Shown piece after piece: positions 58,567 through 64,000 of a stretch of 64,000 nucleotides of DNA (the stretch's first letter is position 1; each line of letters begins with the position of its first letter). Below the pieces are notes generated by a model. The model saw nothing but the letters and a program-made list of their open reading frames with translations, made no database searches and had not been told where the DNA came from. The position numbers and the translations under genes were made by a program. The stretch is from Candidatus Sulfotelmatobacter sp. (GTDB taxonomy: Bacteria > Acidobacteriota > Terriglobia > Terriglobales > Acidobacteriaceae), in NCBI GenBank assembly GCA_025462865.1, contig JAOAPI010000019.1:62001-126000 (forward strand). Direction: 5' to 3'.

Positions 58567-58627
58567 TGTGACTTTCTTGTAACACATTGACATACTCGCT
58601 CATCAAATAGAATACAAAGATCGCCTG

Positions 58628-60604
58628 ATGGACCTACTCCAGAAAATTCGCAGCATTCCGACCGATCCCGGCGTGTATTTATACAAGAACGCCGAAGGTG
58701 AAGTTATTTATGTGGGTAAGGCGAAAAACCTGCGCAGCCGCGTTGCCAGCTATTTTCACGAGGGACGTTGGGAAGATTCAAAGACGGGAACCCTGGTGCG
58801 CGAGGCGGTCGATGTCGATTACATCGTCGTCGCCAACAACAAAGAAGCACTGGCGCTGGAGAATAACCTCATCAAACAGCGCAAGCCGCGCTTTAACATT
58901 CTGTTGCGCGACGATAAGACCTATCCCTACGTCAAGCTCACGCTCGGCGAGCGCTGGCCGCGAGTTTACGTGACCCGACGGCTACGAAAAGATGGCAGCG
59001 TCTATTACGGTCCGTACTTCCCTGCAAATTTGGCATACCGCATCGTGGATCTCATTCACCGCAATTTTCTGATTCCATCGTGCAAGGTCGATCTGACGCG
59101 CTTTCATCCGCGTCCCTGCCTGCAGTACTACATCAAACGCTGCCTCGGGCCTTGCGTGAAGGACTTGACGACACCTGATGCCTATCAGGAAGCGGTGCGC
59201 GATGTGAAATTGTTTCTGGAAGGCCGTCCGACGGATTTGAGCAAGTCGCTGACTCAGCGCATGGAGCAGGCGGCCGCCGCGGAGGAGTACGAACGTGCCG
59301 CACGCTATCGCGACCTTATCTCGACCGTCGAGCAGTTGCAGGAACGGCAGCGGATCGCCGCAGCCGAGGGCGATGATGCGGACGTGTTCGGCTACCACTA
59401 TGAGAATGGCATGCTGGCGGTAAATCTATTCCACATGCGGGGCGGACACGTCGTCGACCGGCGGGAATTTTTCTGGGAGGACCTTCCTGAGTTTGCCTTT
59501 CCCGAAGCTCCGGACGCGCAAGATGATGGTCGTAGAGATGTAGCTGGCTACGTCTCTGGCAGCGCGGATGCCGATGCGGAAATCCCAGACGCCGCCGGCA
59601 GAGACATTGCAAGCAGCGTCTCTACCGATGCATCTTTTTCGCCGGGCGAATTTTTCTCGGCGCTGCTCAAGCAGCTTTACATCGGGCAACCCTACGTTCC
59701 TCGGAACCTGTACGTCCCGGTTAATTTCGAAGATCGCGAAGTTCTCGAGGACCTGCTGTCGGAGCAGGTCGCAGGCGGCAACGCCCGTGCTCCGCTTGTA
59801 CATATCCTCGTCCCGCAGCGGGGCGACAAGCGTGCGCTGATCGACCTGGCGGGGACCAACGCCAAGCAATCATACGATCAGCGTTTTCGGGTGCTCAAAC
59901 CCAATGGCAGAAAAATTCAGGAAGAGTTGCAGGACACGCTCAGCCTTCCAGAACTGCCCAAGCGTGTCGAGTGTTTCGATATCTCGCACATCCAGGGCGC
60001 GGAAACCGTCGCATCGATGGTGGTCTGGGAAGATGGCAAGATGAAAAAATCGGACTACCGCAAATTCATCATCCGCACAGTCACAGGCGTGGATGATTTC
60101 GCTTCCATGCGTGAAGTGGTCGCGCGGCGCTACAAACGCGTTTTGCAGGAAGAGAAACCCATGCCCAGCCTGGTTCTTATTGATGGCGGCCTGGGACAGT
60201 TACACGCAGCCGCCGACGCTTTGGAATCGTTGGAGATTATCAATCAGCCGCTGGCCGCCATTGCCAAGCGTGAGGAAATTCTCTACGTCTACGGGCAGGA
60301 GAAAGATCCCATCGCGCTCGACCATCATTCGCCGGTGTTGCACCTGATTCAACAAATTCGCGACGAAGCCCATCGTTTTGCCGTGACCTTCCATCGCAAA
60401 CGGCGGCAGATGCGGGACCGCTCAACCGAATTGCTGGAGATTCCCGGCGTAGGCGCAAGCACAACCCGCCGTCTTCTCGAACACTTCGGCAGCCTGCAAG
60501 CCGTCAAACAGGCGGATCCTGCTGCCCTCTCGGCAGTAGTTACGCGAGTGCAAGCGGAGGCGATCAGCAATCATTTTCGAAAAGTAGTAACCGAACAACC
60601 CTAG
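58628..60604 (+). CDS. uvrC: Excinuclease ABC subunit C, with an extra linker segment
   Basis: GIY-YIG PTDPGVYLYKNAEGEVIYVGKAKNLRSRVASYF; UVR motif; VECFDISHIQGAETVASMVVWEDG; C-terminal HhH IPGVGASTTRRLLEHFGSL. Confidence 0.97.
   Translation: MDLLQKIRSIPTDPGVYLYKNAEGEVIYVGKAKNLRSRVASYFHEGRWEDSKTGTLVREAVDVDYIVVANNKEALALENNLIKQRKPRFNILLRDDKTYPYVKLTLGERWPRVYVTRRLRKDGSVYYGPYFPANLAYRIVDLIHRNFLIPSCKVDLTRFHPRPCLQYYIKRCLGPCVKDLTTPDAYQEAVRDVKLFLEGRPTDLSKSLTQRMEQAAAAEEYERAARYRDLISTVEQLQERQRIAAAEGDDADVFGYHYENGMLAVNLFHMRGGHVVDRREFFWEDLPEFAFPEAPDAQDDGRRDVAGYVSGSADADAEIPDAAGRDIASSVSTDASFSPGEFFSALLKQLYIGQPYVPRNLYVPVNFEDREVLEDLLSEQVAGGNARAPLVHILVPQRGDKRALIDLAGTNAKQSYDQRFRVLKPNGRKIQEELQDTLSLPELPKRVECFDISHIQGAETVASMVVWEDGKMKKSDYRKFIIRTVTGVDDFASMREVVARRYKRVLQEEKPMPSLVLIDGGLGQLHAAADALESLEIINQPLAAIAKREEILYVYGQEKDPIALDHHSPVLHLIQQIRDEAHRFAVTFHRKRRQMRDRSTELLEIPGVGASTTRRLLEHFGSLQAVKQADPAALSAVVTRVQAEAISNHFRKVVTEQP
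59531..59628. repeat. Two palindromic elements inside the uvrC coding sequence
   Basis: GAGATGTAGC-TG-GCTACGTCTC (about 59536-59557) and AGAGACATTGC-AA-GCAGCGTCTCT (about 59600-59622, imperfect). Confidence 0.75.
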
Positions 60605-60737
60605 ATTCCCCTCCGCGGCCGTTCTCCGTGTCCTTCGCGCTCAAGATTTCTGCTTGCCCGCCTAACTATTGCGCACCCGCTGTGGTTAAGATTCCAAGCC
60701 CTTGCTAAACTAGCTTTCAGTTCGATCCCGCTTTGAT

Positions 60738-62603
60738 TTGATGAAACTTCGCCATTGGATTACCGCAGGCGTGCTTCTCTTGTTGATGGCTTTGGCCATC
60801 ACTGGTCTGCTGCGCACGCGCGAGCAGAAACCCTCTGCCGAGAGCGAGGAATCCGCCAGGGCTCCGGCCAAGCGACTTCAAGCCAGGGGAGCAGCGCAGC
60901 GCCCGCTGGTTGACCAGCGTCCTCTGCTGACGGCACGGCGCGTGGCTGCCCTGGCTGCGACTCCCGAAGAACAAACGCTGGCGCACCAAGCCGAAAAAGT
61001 TGGCGACCACGAGGTGGACCTAGCTTTTTTCGATGCTCTGCGCACCGCGGAGGAAAATCCTCCACCGCTCAGCCCTGAAGCAAAGCAGCTCGCTGAAAGA
61101 AAAAATAAAGCTGCGCTTACCTTGAAAGATGATCAGGAAAGCGTCACGCAGCTGACACGCAAGCTGGCCGCCGCTCCCGACTCGCAAAAGGACAACCTCC
61201 AGGATCAGATCGACGTCGCCAAGGCGCAAATGGATCTCGATCAGGATGAACTGGACGATGCTTCGGAAGATCTGGAGCAAGCGGGAGGCGATCTACAGTC
61301 GAAAATTAAGCGGCTAAAGGCCGAACATGACGCCACCGACCACGATGTGCCGGCGGCCTCAGCTGTTAATCCCTACGAGCAGCAGTATCGAGCGCACACC
61401 ATGCTGGCGTTGTTTCGCGCGTGGAAGGCGCTGCGGGAAAAGAAGGCCTTGATCGAGCAGGCCCGCCAGGAGGCCGCGGACAAGGCGCAGCGCTTGAGAC
61501 AGCGTCACACCATGTTGGCCGCTCAGGTTGAAAGGGAGAAAGCGAGTCGGGATGCGGCCAAACAGCATGCCAAAGGCTTCGCCACCGGAGCAAAAACCTC
61601 GAGCCGGGATGAATCGAAGGCAGGGGCTCAGTCCGCGCTCGATTCCCTGAAGCAATACAGCCGGGACCAGAAAAACCTTGCGGACCTGGGCAGGCGCATA
61701 CAGGACGAGCAGGAACTGGTTGACACTTATACCAGCTGGATCGGTCTGGTCGAAGTCCGCCAGCGCGCCGCGCTGCATAATCTGATTGAAAGTCTGCTTT
61801 GGATTCTGGTAGTCGTGCTCGTTGTATATCTGGCGCACCGTCTGATCGATCGCTTGTTCGGGGGTGTGCACCCGGAGAACAAACGCGTCGATACGCTGCG
61901 GTCGGTCATTAAGTTTGCCGCTGAGCTCCTCGGCGCAATCGTGATTCTATTCATCGTGTTCGGCATGCCCAGCGAAACGACGACCATTCTTGGTCTCGCC
62001 GGAGCGGGACTTACCGTCGCCAGCAAAGATGTAATCATGGCATTCTTTGGATGGTTTTTGCTTATGGGACGCAACGGCATCCGCGTGGGCGATTGGGTCG
62101 AAATCGACGGCGTTGGAGGAGAAGTGATTGAGATCGGCCTGCTGAAAACCGTTTTGCTGGAAACCGGCAATTGGGCCGACGCCGGACATCCTACCGGCCG
62201 CCGCGTTTCCTTCGTCAACAGCTTCGCCATCGAAGGGCACTATTTCAATTTTTCCACCTCGGGACAATGGATGTGGGACGAACTCCAGCTCACGATTCCA
62301 GCGGATCAGGATCCTTACGCCATCGTCGATGGACTGCAGAAGCTGGTGGCAAAAGATACGGAAGCGAACGCGAAAAAAGCCGAGCAGGAGTGGCAGCACA
62401 CTACTTCGCGCTATCACGTTCAAGCCTTCTCGGCGGAGCCCGCGATCAATGTTCGTCCCAGTGGTTCGGGAGTGGAGGTGCGCGTCCGCTATATCACGCG
62501 GGCTTACGAGCGCCACGAAACTCGCAAGCGGCTGTACGAAGAAGTGGTCGCGATGATGCGGGGAAAGCCAGCGGAACTAAAGCCGGTGGAATTAAAACAA
62601 TAA
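60738..62603 (+). CDS. MscS-family mechanosensitive channel-like protein with long N-terminal coiled-coil region
   Basis: C-terminal MscS-like GLAGAGLTVASKDVIMAFFGWFLLMGRNGIRVGDWVEIDGVGGEVIEIGLLKTVLLE; long charged helical N-terminal half. Confidence 0.9.
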   Translation: MMKLRHWITAGVLLLLMALAITGLLRTREQKPSAESEESARAPAKRLQARGAAQRPLVDQRPLLTARRVAALAATPEEQTLAHQAEKVGDHEVDLAFFDALRTAEENPPPLSPEAKQLAERKNKAALTLKDDQESVTQLTRKLAAAPDSQKDNLQDQIDVAKAQMDLDQDELDDASEDLEQAGGDLQSKIKRLKAEHDATDHDVPAASAVNPYEQQYRAHTMLALFRAWKALREKKALIEQARQEAADKAQRLRQRHTMLAAQVEREKASRDAAKQHAKGFATGAKTSSRDESKAGAQSALDSLKQYSRDQKNLADLGRRIQDEQELVDTYTSWIGLVEVRQRAALHNLIESLLWILVVVLVVYLAHRLIDRLFGGVHPENKRVDTLRSVIKFAAELLGAIVILFIVFGMPSETTTILGLAGAGLTVASKDVIMAFFGWFLLMGRNGIRVGDWVEIDGVGGEVIEIGLLKTVLLETGNWADAGHPTGRRVSFVNSFAIEGHYFNFSTSGQWMWDELQLTIPADQDPYAIVDGLQKLVAKDTEANAKKAEQEWQHTTSRYHVQAFSAEPAINVRPSGSGVEVRVRYITRAYERHETRKRLYEEVVAMMRGKPAELKPVELKQ

Positions 62604-62658
62604 AGCCAGACTCGTTTGCCGCGCTGACCCAAACTTTGATTGGAGCGACCCTACCTCT

Positions 62659-63420
62659 GTGTCCCGACAGGCTCAACTCGGAACCCTCATCGTAACCGGC
62701 GCCAGCCGCGGCATTGGCGCGGCAATCGCCAGACTCGCAGCCGAGCGTGGATTTTCTGTCGCTGCCAATTTTGCAAAAGGGGCGGCCGAAGCGGAAGCGG
62801 TCGTTCAGCAGATCGTAAGCGGTGGCGGGCGCGCTCACGCCATTCAAGCTGATGTGGCTCGCGAAGAAGACGTCGTTCGACTCTTCAAAACCGCGGAACG
62901 TGAACTTGGACCGATCAAATCTCTGGTCAACAATGCGGCCATCACCGGCGGATTTTCCCGCGTCGACTCTGTGAGCGCGGAGGCTCTCGCGCAAGTTATG
63001 GCAGTGAACATTTCGGGATCAATTTTGTGCTGCCGCGAGGCCGTGCGCCGCATGTCAACCCGCCACGGCGGAACTGGCGGCGCTGTTGTGAATATTTCGT
63101 CCCGGGCCGCCCGTACCGGATCCGCCGGAGAGTGGGTGCACTACGCTGCATCCAAAGGCGCGATTGACAGTTTCACGATCGGGCTTGCGCGGGAGGTGGC
63201 GACCGAGGGCATCCGCGTAAATGCGGTTGCCCCAGGACTGATTGAGACTGGACTGCACGCGGCCAACGGCGAACCGCACCGTCTTGATCGACTGGCGCCG
63301 ACTATTCCGATGCAAAGGCCGGGTACGACACTTGAGGTGGCCGAAGCAGTGCTATGGCTGCTCTCCCCTGCCGCTTCTTACACGACCGGAGCGATTATAG
63401 AAGTCGGCGGTGGGCGCTGA
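62659..63420 (+). CDS. SDR-family oxidoreductase (FabG-like)
   Basis: LIVTGASRGIGAAIARLAAERG, SLVNNAAITGG, VHYAASKGAIDSFTIGLAREVATEGIRVNAVAPGLIET. Confidence 0.93.
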   Translation: MSRQAQLGTLIVTGASRGIGAAIARLAAERGFSVAANFAKGAAEAEAVVQQIVSGGGRAHAIQADVAREEDVVRLFKTAERELGPIKSLVNNAAITGGFSRVDSVSAEALAQVMAVNISGSILCCREAVRRMSTRHGGTGGAVVNISSRAARTGSAGEWVHYAASKGAIDSFTIGLAREVATEGIRVNAVAPGLIETGLHAANGEPHRLDRLAPTIPMQRPGTTLEVAEAVLWLLSPAASYTTGAIIEVGGGR

Positions 63421-63463
63421 ATTCCGCCGGTTTGAAACCTGAAATAAATCCTCCCGCAGAGTC

Positions 63464-64000
63464 TCACTTCAGTCTGGAGTTGTGACCGTGACGCGCCATC
63501 TGCAGCGCACCCGTGACGGGCTCGACCACCTGCGGGTTGACACTGACCTGAGCGTAGACTTTGCGAACCTCGTCGCAGAAGGCACCCCTCACCCGCGTTG
63601 AATACCGGAAGACCCCACCGGCCATCGACAGCCACACGTCGAGCGAACCTACGTCCTGTCCTGTAAACAGGCGGCGGATAACGATTCCTGCAAGACGCGA
63701 GAGCTCCCCACCCGCTTGCGAAAGGACACGTTGTGCCAACGCATCTCCCGCGTCGGCGGCCGCTACGATTGCCGGCAACAATGCGGCGAAATCTGGATTG
63801 GAGTTGGCTGCGCGTACGAACTCGTCGAGCGAGTTCAGCTTCCAGGCTGCTTTCAGTCCGCGAAAAAGGGGCAAAGCGGTTGCGCTGGCTTGAGCATCTT
63901 TTCGCTGGTCTTGCTCCTGATCAATCGCATGCAGCACGCCGGCAACTGCGGCGCGGCCAATCCAATGCGCCGATCCTTCATCAGAAATGGCGAAGCCCCA
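63464..64000 (-). CDS. BadF/BadG-type (N-acetylglucosamine kinase-like) ATPase, C-terminal part; extends past the window
   Basis: Minus-strand frame is open to the window edge and reads WGFAISDEGSAHWIGRAAVAG upstream of the listed ORF. Confidence 0.75.
   Translation of the reverse strand, partial: WGFAISDEGSAHWIGRAAVAGVLHAIDQEQDQRKDAQASATALPLFRGLKAAWKLNSLDEFVRAANSNPDFAALLPAIVAAADAGDALAQRVLSQAGGELSRLAGIVIRRLFTGQDVGSLDVWLSMAGGVFRYSTRVRGAFCDEVRKVYAQVSVNPQVVEPVTGALQMARHGHNSRLK

Noticed and set aside
1-64000. CRISPR array, prophage, integrase/transposase or canonical defence island
   Set aside because: No regularly spaced direct repeats and no recognisable integrase, transposase, capsid, Cas or restriction-modification genes in the supplied ORFs; the only TA module is VapBC.

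Overview
The window looks like a chromosomal segment from an acidobacterium-like, high-GC Gram-negative bacterium. The lineage is inferred from gene content and repeat style only. Most of it is housekeeping: nuoL(partial)-nuoM-nuoN, pcm, a TamB / SurA-N-like / BamA-family outer-membrane operon, a ThiF/MoeB-like E1 protein, tRNA-Gln(CTG), a gap-pgk-macro domain-tpiA cluster, an ECF sigma / zinc-finger anti-sigma / DUF4097 cluster, a lysine-pathway cluster (asd-lysC-dapB-dapA-dapD), RNase J, VapBC, uppP, ftsK, a DUF3999/DUF2339 pair, a prepilin peptidase with a PAS protein, uvrC, an MscS-like channel, and an SDR. I saw no prophage, transposase, CRISPR array or canonical defence island. The observations most worth follow-up are: (1) a DapA with an in-frame C-terminal Cys/His-rich domain; (2) two palindromic repeat elements inside the uvrC coding frame; (3) a TamB-chaperone-BamA operon with 4-nt gene overlaps whose SurA-like protein appears to lack a PPIase domain; (4) a P-loop kinase with an RGG-like N-terminus; (5) a macro-domain gene overlapping both pgk and tpiA; (6) a PAS/HisKA-like protein that appears to lack the phospho-acceptor His and the ATPase domain; (7) a perfect 13-bp inverted repeat over the vapB start codon; and (8) several families of intergenic palindromic repeats. 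No single clearly new multi-gene system is proven by the sequence alone.
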